A stretch of 64,000 nt of DNA from Rubrobacter_D sp963840835 (GTDB lineage: Bacteria > Actinomycetota > Rubrobacteria > Rubrobacterales > Rubrobacteraceae). Made by a program: the position numbers and the translations under genes. The stretch is from the NCBI GenBank assembly GCA_963840835.1, contig CAWJAM010000004.1:19320-83319 (forward strand), given 5' to 3'. Positions 1 to 8,385 of the stretch are shown here, one piece after another (the first letter of the stretch is position 1; each line of letters opens with the position of its first letter). Under the pieces are notes generated by a model. It did not search any database. It saw only the letters and a program-made list of their open reading frames with translations, and was not told the origin of the DNA.

Positions 1-1
1 C

Positions 2-1369
2 TCGCTGCTGACGGGTTCGGACGACGCCTGGACCTTCTGGTTGCCAGGGGTCGCGGCCCTGACCCCCGGCGTGGCCCTCTTTGCCCTCACGCGGACCCGC
101 CGGCGAAGCGGTTACGTATCGAGACAGAGCATATTCCTGATGGTGGTCGTGTGCTGGTTGAGCGTGGGGCTGGTCGGTGCTGCGCCGTTTCTCCTCGCCG
201 AGTTTATGGGTCCGGTCGACGCGTTCTTCAACTCCATGGCCGGTTTCACGACTACAGGGGCGGCGACGGTCACGCCGGAAGAGCTCTCACCCGCCTTGCT
301 GCTCTGGCGCAGCATGAGTCAGTGGATCGGAGGCATAGGCATTATCGTGCTCTTTGTGGCCATCGCGCCGCTTGCGGGGTTCGGCGCCACCCAGCTCTAC
401 ACGGCCGAGGCGGCGACGCCGGTTCAGGAGCGGGTTACCCCGCGCATCAGGGGCACGGTCAAGGTGCTGGCCCTCGTCTACGGCGGCCTGACGCTGGCGG
501 GCGTAGTCGTCCTGCACCTGGCCGGGATGGGCACGTTCGACGCGGTCACCTACGCGCTCAGCACGGTCTCGACCGGCGGGTTCTCTACCGACTCGGACTC
601 CGTGGCAGCCTTCGACTCCTGGGCCGTCGAACTGGCGATTACGGCGGGGATGGTGCTGGCCGGCACGAACTTCGGTATCTACTACACGGCGGCCAGGCGC
701 GGACTGGGGCGCGCCGTCGGCAACGCCGAGCTTGTCACCTACCTCGGGGTGATCCTCGCGAGCACCGTGCTGATAACCGTTGACCTTCGCATCTCCGATT
801 ACAGCGGCTCGTTGGCCACGGCGTCCCGCGAAGCCCTCTTCCAGAGCGCGAGCCTGACCACGGGGACGGCCTTCAGCACGGCGGACTGGAGCGCCTGGCC
901 TCCGTTCTCAGTAGCGTTGCTCGTCCTGATCATGGCCGTAGGCGGTTGCGCTGGCTCGACGGCCGGGGGCATGAAGGCCATAAGGGTCTACCTGCTCTCA
1001 CGCAACGCCGCACAGGAGATCTTTCGCCTGGTCCACCCGCGGGCCGTTACGCCCCTCGTGTTGGGCGACCGGGTGCTGCCCGAACGTATCCGGGTGGGGG
1101 TCCTCGGCTTCTTCTTCGTCTACGTAGCGACCGTGGCCACTGGCACCCTCCTCATCGCCATGCATCAGGTCCCCGTGGGGCCGGCTTTCGGGTCCGTATT
1201 TTCGTGCGTGAACATAACCGGCGCGTTCCCCGGCGCCGCCGGCACCACGCAGTTCTACGCCGATCTGCCCGCAACGGCCAAGACCGTGCTCGCTATCTTG
1301 ATGCTCCTGGGACGCCTGGAGCTCTTTACGGTTCTGGTCCTGCTCAGCCCCGCTTTCTGGCGAACCTAG
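2..1369 (+). CDS. trkH: TrkH-family potassium transporter, 5' truncated by window edge
   Basis: The reading frame is open to the left edge, so the N-terminus lies outside the window; about 455 codons are present. The protein is an integral membrane K+ translocating subunit of the Trk/Ktr superfamily, which normally works with a cytoplasmic TrkA/KtrA gating protein. Four P-loop-like segments are visible, including GFTTTGAA, STVSTGGFS, SLTTGTAFS and NITGAFPG, each between hydrophobic helices. The GIGIIVLFVAI segment is typical of the first repeat. A second member of the superfamily lies at 40362-41684. No TrkA partner is seen within the window. Family assignment is firm; ion selectivity is inferred from the family. 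Confidence 0.9.
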   Translation, partial: SLLTGSDDAWTFWLPGVAALTPGVALFALTRTRRRSGYVSRQSIFLMVVVCWLSVGLVGAAPFLLAEFMGPVDAFFNSMAGFTTTGAATVTPEELSPALLLWRSMSQWIGGIGIIVLFVAIAPLAGFGATQLYTAEAATPVQERVTPRIRGTVKVLALVYGGLTLAGVVVLHLAGMGTFDAVTYALSTVSTGGFSTDSDSVAAFDSWAVELAITAGMVLAGTNFGIYYTAARRGLGRAVGNAELVTYLGVILASTVLITVDLRISDYSGSLATASREALFQSASLTTGTAFSTADWSAWPPFSVALLVLIMAVGGCAGSTAGGMKAIRVYLLSRNAAQEIFRLVHPRAVTPLVLGDRVLPERIRVGVLGFFFVYVATVATGTLLIAMHQVPVGPAFGSVFSCVNITGAFPGAAGTTQFYADLPATAKTVLAILMLLGRLELFTVLVLLSPAFWRT

Positions 1370-1496
1370 CGGAACCCGACTGGAGCGCTCACAGCGGCTT
1401 TTTCACCCGGCGCCCGCGGGTGTTGCGGGGGGTTCCGCGGGGGAGTAGTGTACTCCTCGGAGCTAGCGACTCTCTCAGAGGAGGATATAACCTGGC

Positions 1497-2747
1497 GTGA
1501 CTGGGACCACGCTTCTTACGAACGCTTTCCTCATAGACTGCGCCGGGAACGAGCCGCGCGAGCAGGCCTCCGTGGTGGTTGAGGGAGAAAGGATAAGCGA
1601 GGTACGCTTCGGGGATAGCGGTCCGACGGGCAGGCACGACGCGATCCTGGACTGCGCGGGGATGACGCTCATGCCGGGGCTGACCGACGCCCACGTCCAC
1701 ATAGGCGCTGTGGACGTGAACATCCTCGACCAGCACAGGGAGCACCCCTCCAACCTGGTCGCCCTGATGATGGCCAGGATCCTCGAGGACACCCTCCAGC
1801 AGGGGTTCACGACCGTGAGGGACGCCGGCGGCACGGACTGGAGCTTCAAGGCGGCGCTCGAGCGCGGGATAGTCGACGGCCCGCGGCTGCTCATCAGCGA
1901 TCGTCCACTCTCGCAGACGGGCGGGCACGGTGACTGGCGCAGGGCGACCGAGACCGAGTCGCCGGAGATCTTCTGTCCCACCGCGGGGATGCGCTCGGTG
2001 GTCTGCGACGGAACCGACGAGGTGAGGCGCGCCGCCAGGGAGCAGCTCAGGCTTGGGGCCGACCAGATCAAGGTGATGGCCTCGGGCGGAGCGATGTCCC
2101 ACGCGGATGAGCTCTCGGCGACCCAATATGCTCTGGAGGAGCTCAGGGCCGCCGTCGAGGAGGCCGAGGCAGCCCGCACCTACGTCATGGCCCACGCCTA
2201 CAACGACGAGAGCGTGAGGAACTGCCTCGAGTCCGGTGTGCGCTCCATCGAGCACGGCAACCTTATAGATGAGGAGACCGCGCGGCTTATCGCGCAAGCC
2301 GGCGCTTACCTCGTGCCCACCCTCGTCACTTACGAGGCGCTCTCGGAAGAAGGAGAGAGCTACAACGTGCCCGAGGACGTCATCCGCAAGATCGACGAGG
2401 CGCGCGAGCTAGGTGTTCGGGCCCTCCGTTTCGCCTACGAGGCCGGCGTGAGGATCGCCTCAGGCTCGGACCTGTTGGGCCCCTTGCAGGATCGCAAGGC
2501 GCGTGAGCTGGAGATCAAGACCGAGGTCATGAGCCCGATGGAGAGCCTCGTCTCAGCGACGAAGACCAACGCCTCCCTCTTCGGGATGGAAGGCGAGATC
2601 GGCACCGTCGAGGAGGGCAAGTTCGCCGACCTGTTGGTGGTCGACGGCAACCCCCTGGAGAATATCGCCGTGCTGCAGAGGAAGGCCAACCTGAAGTTGA
2701 TCATGAAGGGAGGCAGGGCGTTCAAGAGCGAGTTGGAAGAGTCTTGA
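1497..2747 (+). CDS. Metal-dependent amidohydrolase (imidazolonepropionase-like)
   Basis: A 416-residue TIM-barrel amidohydrolase. The GTG start is preceded by GAGGAGG at about 1478-1485. Ligands typical of the superfamily are visible: HxH in DAHVHIG near residue 65, a lysine in QIKVMASGGA, histidines in AHAYND and EHGN, and the catalytic Asp in GSDLLG. The C-terminus returns to the small composite beta domain (ADLLVVDGNPLENI). Such enzymes hydrolyse amide or imide bonds of small or dipeptide-like substrates; the substrate cannot be read from the sequence. It lies 127 bp after the potassium transporter and is followed by a long non-coding gap, so it is probably monocistronic. Confidence 0.9.
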   Translation: MTGTTLLTNAFLIDCAGNEPREQASVVVEGERISEVRFGDSGPTGRHDAILDCAGMTLMPGLTDAHVHIGAVDVNILDQHREHPSNLVALMMARILEDTLQQGFTTVRDAGGTDWSFKAALERGIVDGPRLLISDRPLSQTGGHGDWRRATETESPEIFCPTAGMRSVVCDGTDEVRRAAREQLRLGADQIKVMASGGAMSHADELSATQYALEELRAAVEEAEAARTYVMAHAYNDESVRNCLESGVRSIEHGNLIDEETARLIAQAGAYLVPTLVTYEALSEEGESYNVPEDVIRKIDEARELGVRALRFAYEAGVRIASGSDLLGPLQDRKARELEIKTEVMSPMESLVSATKTNASLFGMEGEIGTVEEGKFADLLVVDGNPLENIAVLQRKANLKLIMKGGRAFKSELEES

Positions 2748-2912
2748 GCAGTCTGTCGAAACCAGACGCGCCCCTCCTTCTAGTCTCTACATCGTCGGTG
2801 TTGCCGGCGCCCCGCGAACGGACGTCGTGCTCGGCGCGGGCGGCGTTGACGGTCCCGATGTGCTGCTCGGCCCAGATACACAGGCGTGAGATTGGCCCCA
2901 TATCTCTTTGTA

Positions 2913-2984
2913 AGCATTTCAGCCGGGCAGGATTTCAGCATAGTGCTCTTGCTGAAGTGCTGACTAGCTGAATTGCTGAAGTGC
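2913..2984. repeat. AT-richer GCTGAA/TTCAGC repeat, copy A
   Basis: Contains alternating TTCAGC and GCTGAA words. The 25 bases at 2948-2972 are identical, in reverse complement, to 50886-50910 in another intergenic region 48 kb away. Base composition is clearly lower in GC than the flanking genes. It looks like a dispersed intergenic repeat. Confidence 0.7.
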
Positions 2985-3018
2985 GCGATATGCCGAGGTC
3001 TTGACTTCGGCATATCGC
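2985..3018. terminator. Perfect 12-bp stem hairpin
   Basis: Arms 2985-2996 (GCGATATGCCGA) and 3007-3018 pair perfectly around a 10-base loop. There is no long T run, so it is either a factor-independent terminator of weak type for the amidohydrolase or part of the adjoining repeat. Confidence 0.5.
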
Positions 3019-3227
3019 TTCAAGTGGCATGCCCCCTGGTGCGGGATGATCCGAGAACCTCCTGGCTTTCGTAGTCGCTTCTGTATCGGGAAACGGATCC
3101 CGTCCACAGGTAGGGGCCAAGAAGCCCACTCAGGATGAATCGAAAGGACGAACGCCTATGTTCGCGGGACTCGCATCGCCTTCTTACCTGATCCTCGTGC
3201 CAGCCAGCCAGAGGAGCTTCTAAGTTC

Positions 3228-3515
3228 ATGTTCGGTATCGGTGCACAGGAGATGGTGATCATAGGGCTCCTCCTGTTGGTCGTCTTCGGTCCCGCCAAGC
3301 TCCCCGGCATGGCCCGAGATTTCGGCAGGTTCGTCTTCGAAGCCCGCCGCTCGATAGAGGAGTTCAAGACTGACCTCGTCTCCGAAGAGGAGGGCGGCCT
3401 GGAGCCCCACGAAGACCCCGGTACAGAACAAGGGCCGCAAGCAAGCGGGGAACCGAAGAACGTCAGGCATGAAGAGGATGCAGCGGTTATCCGCAGCGCG
3501 CCGCCCACCGAATAA
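3228..3515 (+). CDS. tatA: Sec-independent translocase TatA/E
   Basis: A 95-residue twin-arginine translocase subunit. The N-terminal transmembrane helix (EMVIIGLLLLVVFGPAKLP) is followed by the conserved FGP hinge, an amphipathic helix (GMARDFGRFVFEARRSIEEF) and an acidic, disordered tail. TatA oligomers form the membrane path for folded Tat substrates. A GAGGAGC ribosome site lies just upstream of the ATG. A second, much shorter TatA-like gene is at 46810-46977. No tatC is seen nearby. Confidence 0.93.
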   Translation: MFGIGAQEMVIIGLLLLVVFGPAKLPGMARDFGRFVFEARRSIEEFKTDLVSEEEGGLEPHEDPGTEQGPQASGEPKNVRHEEDAAVIRSAPPTE

Positions 3516-3587
3516 CGTCGGCACTGACTGGATCGTGCACCGCCGATCTCGCTTCCACGTGGCCCAGAGACCCGTACACTAAAGTGG

Positions 3588-4526
3588 TCAGTGGCACTGA
3601 CCATCGCCGGAGTCGGTGAAGCTTTCGTCCCCCACGGGGATAAACTCCCACTCGTAGCCCTTCGGGCGCAGGGTGAGCTCGAGGACGCCGTCGATGCCGT
3701 CGGTGCGCACCTCGCTATTGGTGATGGGGTCCGACGAGATCGGCGCCTCGCCTCCGCCGCCGCCGGTGCCAACCACGAACTGGCGGATGCCCCGCTCGGA
3801 GTCTGCCCTCCCCCGCGGATCCTGCGGTGCGAAGCGCTCGTAGTTGTGCTCGTGGCCGGAGAGGACCACGTCGGTGTTTGCCTCGTAGAGCGCCTCCCAC
3901 AGCACCTCCACCCCCCCGCTCGTGGAGCCGTGTTTCTCCCCCGAGCTGAAGCGCGGATGGTGCATGTAAGCGAGGGTGCACCGCACCTGGCCGGCGGCGG
4001 CGAGGTCCTCCTCGAGCCATCTCGTCTGGGGGGAACCCGGACCACAGCGGACTTCCTCGCAGTTGCTGTTGAGGGCCACCACGTGCCAGGACCCAACGTC
4101 GTAAGAGTAGTAGCCCCCCTCGGGGTCGCCCGCGGCCTCCCCGAAGTACTCGAAGTAGCCTCTGGCCCCCTCTGTATAGTACTCGTGGTTGCCCGGGACG
4201 GGCCTGGTGCGGTCCTTGAACCGCCCCCACGACGGCCCGTAGCATTCCTCGAAATTCGCCAACGAGCCCTTGGGGTAGGCCTCGTCGCCCAGAGCGAGGA
4301 CCGTCCCGTCGACGCCCTCGACCAGCTCGGCGGTAGCCTCGTCGGCCTCGGTGCGGCAGCTGGCGATGTCGCCCGCCGCGACGACCCCCGCCGCGGAAGG
4401 AGGCTGAGGGGTTGGCCCCGGAGTGCAGCCCCCGGCGAGGAGGAGGACCGCGACGGTGGCCACGACGACTCCCGTGGCGGTCCTCCCGGTGGCTCCGCGG
4501 CCTCTGATCCGCTTCCGATTACCCAT
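3588..4526 (-). CDS. Lipoprotein metallophosphoesterase (purple acid phosphatase-like)
   Basis: The ATG at 4526 is preferred over an upstream in-frame start because it gives a normal signal peptide with a lipobox (LLLAGGC), so the mature protein should be a membrane-anchored lipoprotein. The calcineurin-like metal motifs appear in order: GDIAS, GDEAYP, GNHEYY, MHHPRFSSG and GHEHNYER, which supply the two-metal ligands. About 312 residues, typical for the family. It acts outside the membrane, likely on phosphomono- or diesters for phosphate scavenging. Monocistronic, convergent with tatA. Confidence 0.9.
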   Translation of the reverse strand: MGNRKRIRGRGATGRTATGVVVATVAVLLLAGGCTPGPTPQPPSAAGVVAAGDIASCRTEADEATAELVEGVDGTVLALGDEAYPKGSLANFEECYGPSWGRFKDRTRPVPGNHEYYTEGARGYFEYFGEAAGDPEGGYYSYDVGSWHVVALNSNCEEVRCGPGSPQTRWLEEDLAAAGQVRCTLAYMHHPRFSSGEKHGSTSGGVEVLWEALYEANTDVVLSGHEHNYERFAPQDPRGRADSERGIRQFVVGTGGGGGEAPISSDPITNSEVRTDGIDGVLELTLRPKGYEWEFIPVGDESFTDSGDGQCH

Positions 4527-4564
4527 GAGGATAAGATATCCGAGGGACCCGCGGGTGGCAATGA

Positions 4565-4762
4565 TCCCGATCACGCACCCAAGCAGGGGCTCCCACAAAC
4601 TCTGGAGACGGCTACGGCGAGGACATCGCACCCGACGGGTGGCGCATAACGGACTTCGAGATCGAGCAGCGCTCCGTGGCGTACGCGACCACCTTCGGAG
4701 ACCCCGATGCCTCCGGAGGCAGCACCCAGGAACATCTATTCGCGTCAGCCATCACAGACTAG
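4565..4762 (+). pseudogene. Possible coding remnant, unknown
   Basis: An open frame of 65 codons with no ATG/GTG near its beginning, ending at TAG 4760-4762. The translation reads like folded protein (for example GWRITDFEIEQ and VAYATTFGDPDASGG) and is not low-complexity. It starts inside the region upstream of the divergent phosphoesterase. It may be the C-terminal stub of a lost gene; no family is recognised. Confidence 0.3.
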
Positions 4763-4775
4763 CACCTGATGCCAA

Positions 4776-4808
4776 GCCGTGCGGAGAGCTACATCCTTTC
4801 CGCACGGC
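4776..4808. terminator. Hairpin terminator between convergent genes
   Basis: Perfect 10-bp arms 4776-4785 (GCCGTGCGGA) and 4799-4808, loop of 13 bases. It lies 4 bases beyond the stop of the minus-strand thioesterase, so it most likely terminates that transcript. There is no clear U run. Confidence 0.55.
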
Positions 4809-4811
4809 GCT

Positions 4812-5216
4812 TCAAGAAGGCAGCGGGACGTTCTGGAGCCTCACCTGGCCGCGGGCGACCTCCTTGCCGTCTTCGGCGCGGGTGATGATCACCTGCCAGA
4901 GCTGCTGGCTCTTGCCTTGCATGACGGGCTCGGCGACCACCTCGACCCTGCCCTCCTCCGTCGGCCGCAAGAAGTCGGTACTGTTGTTGAGCCCCACGGC
5001 GAACTGCCCCTTCTCCTCCACGGCTGCCGATGCCCCGACACTGGCCGCGCTCTCGACCGCCGCGGTGTAGACGCCGCCGTGCACGACGCCCCAGGGCGTA
5101 TGGTGGCGCTCGTCGAGCTGGATCGAACCCAGAACCCTATCTCCACCGATCTCCTCGAAGCGCAGCCCGGCCACCCGCAGGAACTCGCTTGAGACTTCGG
5201 GATCCCTGTCTTTCAC
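4812..5216 (-). CDS. PaaI-type hotdog-fold thioesterase
   Basis: A 134-residue hotdog thioesterase. The signature VVHGGVYTAAVES contains the HGG motif and the acidic catalytic residue at the end of the central helix. The C-terminal strands (WQVIITRAEDGKEVARGQVRLQ) fit the fold. Such enzymes hydrolyse aromatic or small acyl-CoA thioesters. It is a single gene, divergent from the aminotransferase at 5474. Confidence 0.88.
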   Translation of the reverse strand: MKDRDPEVSSEFLRVAGLRFEEIGGDRVLGSIQLDERHHTPWGVVHGGVYTAAVESAASVGASAAVEEKGQFAVGLNNSTDFLRPTEEGRVEVVAEPVMQGKSQQLWQVIITRAEDGKEVARGQVRLQNVPLPS

Positions 5217-5473
5217 GTTGATTCTCCTCTCGCAAGGGCGCCTGACCCCCGCCGAAGTGGCGGAGAGTAGAACGCCGTACTCACGACTGCCAAGGCTACC
5301 ATGCCGCCTACCACAAGGGGCTGTGGACGGCGTTGGCGTAGCCAGACCGCCCGCCTGGCGCGTCGAGAATGCCGTAGAATACGATTCTCGAGAGACCCGC
5401 TGGTGGTCTTCGGTCGCACGTAGAAATGTAGTGGCCGTGGGATGGTGTACGTCATCCTGAACAGGAGGGCAAG

Positions 5474-6782
5474 GTGGGGATCACGGACGCCGGATACGGT
5501 ATCAGGACCGAGGGTTCGCGTGGGATCCTCGAACGACTCGAACGTTCGATCCCTGGCGGCAGCACCCGCTCCCTCGCCTTTTTTCCTCCATACCCGCTGG
5601 TGATCTCCTCCGGCTCCGGCTGCCGCATCCGTGACGCTGACGGCAACGAGTTCATCGACCTCTTGAACAACTACACCGCCTCGATCCATGGCCACGCCGT
5701 GCCTGCCGTAAACAAGGCCATGGGCGAACAGGCCGCCCTGGGTACCGTGTTCCCGGCCCCCGGCGAGCCGCAGGCCGAGCTCGCCGAGCGGATCGTGGGC
5801 CGGGTGGCTTCGATGGAGAAGGTGCGCTTCGCGAACTCGGGCACGGAGGCCGTCATGATGGCCGTGCGTGGTGCCAGGGCCTTCACCGGAAGGGAGAAGG
5901 TAATAAAGGCCGAAGGCGGCTACAACGGCATGTGGGAGCAGGTGCCGATCTCCTGGCCGCAAGACCCGGACCCATATCGGGCCGCGATGCCCGGGGGGGT
6001 CCGCGGGCTCGTGCGCATGGTCGACTACAACGACGTGGCCCAGCTCGAGGCGGCGATGGAAGAGGAAGGCGAGGAGGTGGCGGCCATAATCCTCGAGCCG
6101 GTGACGGGGACGGGGGTCTTCGAAGGTACCCCGGAATACTTCGCGGCGGCCAGACGCCTCGCCGACGAGCATGGGACGCTCCTCATCTGCGACGAGGTAA
6201 TAACCCTCAGGTTCGGCCTCGGCGGTTTTCAGGAAGTCCTTGAGCGTCCGTCCCGACCTGACGACGATGGGTAAGATCATCGGCGGCGGCCTCCCGGTCG
6301 GCGCCTTCGGCGGACGCTCGGACGTGATGGAGGTCTTCGATCCCCGCGCCCCACACCACCTCCACCACTCTGGAACGTTCAACGGCAACCTCATGACCAT
6401 GGCCGCGGGCAGCGTGACGCTGGATCTCCTCACGCAAAATGAGATAGAGCGCATCAACGCCCTCGGCGAACGCCTGGCCGACGGGCTGCGCCGCTCCCTC
6501 GCAGAGAGGCTGGATCTCCAGGGCGTCGTGAACGCCTGCGGGTCTCTGGTGCACGTCAACTTCGGGACGGACGGCGAGGTCCGCAACTACTCCGATCTCA
6601 ACCTGGACGACCCTGTGGCGGCCGCCTTCCACCTCGCCGCGCTCGAGGAGGGCGTCTACTTCGCCCCCCGCGGCTTCATGAACACATCAACCGCTATGGA
6701 CGAGCAGGTGGTTGACGACGCCCTGGAGGCCTGCTCCCGTGCGCTCGAGCGCGTGGTGCACTCACAAAAGGCCCCGAAGTAG
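5474..6782 (+). pseudogene. Class-III PLP aminotransferase (glutamate-1-semialdehyde aminomutase-like), frameshifted
   Basis: Two overlapping frames together make one class-III aminotransferase of about 435 residues. The first part (5474 to about 6241) carries GSGCRIRDADGNEFIDL, ANSGTEAV and the PLP-binding DEVITLRFGLGG. The second part, +1 frame from about 6242, carries TTMGKIIGGGLPVGAFGGR with the Schiff-base lysine and the GTFNGN region. The break lies near 6239-6245 between the Asp that holds the PLP nitrogen and the catalytic lysine, so neither half could work alone. There is no homopolymer at the break and no slippery stop codon, so it is either a real mutation or a sequencing indel. 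It leads the peptide/amide gene set. Confidence 0.85.
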
Positions 6783-6907
6783 GGCGGCCAGCGGGCGTAG
6801 CTTCCCAGCCAGGCCGCTCGCCCGTGATTCGGGGGAGGGCTACAATGAGAGCCGCCGAAAGACGCGCCGACCGGGTGGGCTGGCACGCCTGCAGGAGGAG
6901 ATCGTCC

Positions 6908-6979
6908 GTGGCAAAACCATTTGTTCGTGGCAACCGCGCCCGGTTTCTCAGGCCGGACCTTGGGAGCGTCCCGGCTTGA
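6908..6979 (+). CDS. Short upstream ORF (23 aa) coupled to the M20 gene
   Basis: A GTG start at 6908 follows a strong AGGAGGA at 6893-6899 with 8-base spacing. The frame ends at TGA 6977-6979, overlapping the TTG start of the next gene at 6976. The peptide is basic (MAKPFVRGNRARF...). It could be a leader ORF giving translational coupling, or the true N-terminus of the next gene separated by a frameshift. Confidence 0.4.
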   Translation: MAKPFVRGNRARFLRPDLGSVPA

Positions 6980-8364
6980 GGGGTGCAGTTCGAGACGCTC
7001 CGTGGACCCGCGCCTGGGACCAGATCGACCGCGATTTCGACGATCACCTGGAGGAGATCCGTCGCTTCTTGCGGTGCCCCACCGTCTCCGCCTCGGACGA
7101 CGACATGCACGCGGGCGCCGAATTTGTCGCGGCCCTGATCGAGGGCGCCGGCGGGACCGCCGAGATCATACCCACCGCCGGACACCCCGCGGTACTCGGC
7201 CACATCGAAGGCGACGGCCCCACCCTCCTGCGCTACGGGATGTACGACGTGCAGCCCGCAGACGAGCCGGGCTGGACCTCGCCGCCTTTCGCCGCCGTTA
7301 CGGCCGAGGTGTCCGGGGCGGGGCCCAGCATTGTGGCGCGGGGCGCGGCCAATTCCAAAGGCTCGCTCGCCTCTTTCTTGCTGGCGTTGGCCTCGGCCCG
7401 CCGGGTCTCCGAGTTGCCGGCGGAGATCGTGTTTCTCGTGGACGGCGAGGAGGAGCTGGGAAGTCCTGGCCTGCCGCAGGTGATGGCCGACCGGCGCGCC
7501 GACCTCGCCGCTGAGGCCGTCTTCGACACGGACCTGACCGCGGACAGGCGCGACGTGGCGGAGGTCTACCTCGGGTGCAAGGGCATCGTATCCTTCGTCC
7601 TGAGTTGCTCGGGCGGCGAGTGGGGCGGGCCGGTCGGCCGTGCACTCCACTCCAGCGAAGGGGCGGTGATCTCCTCCCCCGCCTGGTCGCTGACACAGGC
7701 CCTGGCCGCGCTGAAAAACGCCGCCGGACACAACGGCATCGGGCCGGCGACGGTGCCTCCGGAGGACCGAGAACTACTCGACACCCTGGCACGTGGCTTC
7801 GATCCGGCCGCGCACCTGGAAGAATCGAACGCCCTGGCTTACCAGGGACCGGACGACGCGCGTTCGCTTCTCACGGCGCTCATGTACGAGCCTGTCCTCA
7901 ACTTGAACGGGTTTTCCGCCGGCAGCACCACGGGTAAGACGATCGTGCCTCACGAGGCCAGGGCCGCCCTCGACCTGCGGGTTCCCTTCGGGACGGACGT
8001 CGAGTCCGTGGTGGCCGGCATAGAACGCATCGTCGCGGAGGTATCCCCCGAGGTAGCTATGGAGGAGGTGCAGCTCTGTCCTCCCTCGCGAACCACTCCG
8101 AACTCGCCGGTCGCGCGGGCGATGGTGGAATCGCAGCGTGACGTGGGGCCGCCGCCGCAGGTCTGGCCCTCGGCCCCCTGGTGGGCGCCCTTCTACCTGT
8201 TCGAGCAGGTTCTCGGGCTGCCCTTCGCGTCCGGCGGGGCGGGGCACGCGGGACGCGCGCACGCCGCCGACGAGTACGCGACCATCGCCGGCCTGAGGTC
8301 CCACATGCGCCAGTCCATAGCCTTCCTTCACCGCTTCGCCCGTGCCGCCGGAGCGGAAGGGTGA
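6976..8364 (+). CDS. M20 peptidase-family protein with altered metal ligands
   Basis: About 462 residues of M20/ArgE-CPG2 fold. TTG 6976 is chosen because earlier in-frame starts run into the aminotransferase. Family landmarks are present: YGMYDVQP, ARGAANSKGS, GEEELGS, a dimerisation-domain RALHSSEGAV, and C-terminal RAHAADEY. However, the first metal histidine (normally GHYDVQP) is Met at residue 89, and the bridging Asp (normally RGA.DDKG) is Asn at 126. Two of the usual five zinc ligands are therefore missing, so it may be a non-catalytic or differently acting homologue. It is followed 21 bp later by the creatininase-like gene. Confidence 0.82.
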   Translation: MRGAVRDAPWTRAWDQIDRDFDDHLEEIRRFLRCPTVSASDDDMHAGAEFVAALIEGAGGTAEIIPTAGHPAVLGHIEGDGPTLLRYGMYDVQPADEPGWTSPPFAAVTAEVSGAGPSIVARGAANSKGSLASFLLALASARRVSELPAEIVFLVDGEEELGSPGLPQVMADRRADLAAEAVFDTDLTADRRDVAEVYLGCKGIVSFVLSCSGGEWGGPVGRALHSSEGAVISSPAWSLTQALAALKNAAGHNGIGPATVPPEDRELLDTLARGFDPAAHLEESNALAYQGPDDARSLLTALMYEPVLNLNGFSAGSTTGKTIVPHEARAALDLRVPFGTDVESVVAGIERIVAEVSPEVAMEEVQLCPPSRTTPNSPVARAMVESQRDVGPPPQVWPSAPWWAPFYLFEQVLGLPFASGGAGHAGRAHAADEYATIAGLRSHMRQSIAFLHRFARAAGAEG

Positions 8365-8385
8365 GGCCACGAGAGGAGGTACGGG

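Larger units (their letters stand above)
2748..3227. other. Intergenic region of 480 bp with repeat and hairpin
   Basis: No convincing complete gene. The first 140 bp contain a short open stretch ending at the TGA near 2889 that could be a coding remnant but has no recognisable family. The second half is AT-richer and carries the TCAGC-type repeat at 2913-2984 and a perfect hairpin at 2985-3018. The final 45 bp carry the GAGGAG ribosome site of tatA. Confidence 0.5.

Noticed and set aside
2780..2889. Coding remnant after the amidohydrolase
   Set aside because: A short frame ending near 2889 reads somewhat like protein, but it is too short and matches no family I recognise.
3020..4561. A 513-codon minus-strand frame across the phosphoesterase
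   Set aside because: Shadow frame of the GC-rich phosphoesterase gene; composition is Arg/Pro/Ser-rich without motifs, whereas the overlapping frame has all metallophosphoesterase motifs.
6235..6248. Programmed frameshift in the aminotransferase
   Set aside because: No in-frame stop at the shift, no slippery heptamer and no known programmed shift in this family.
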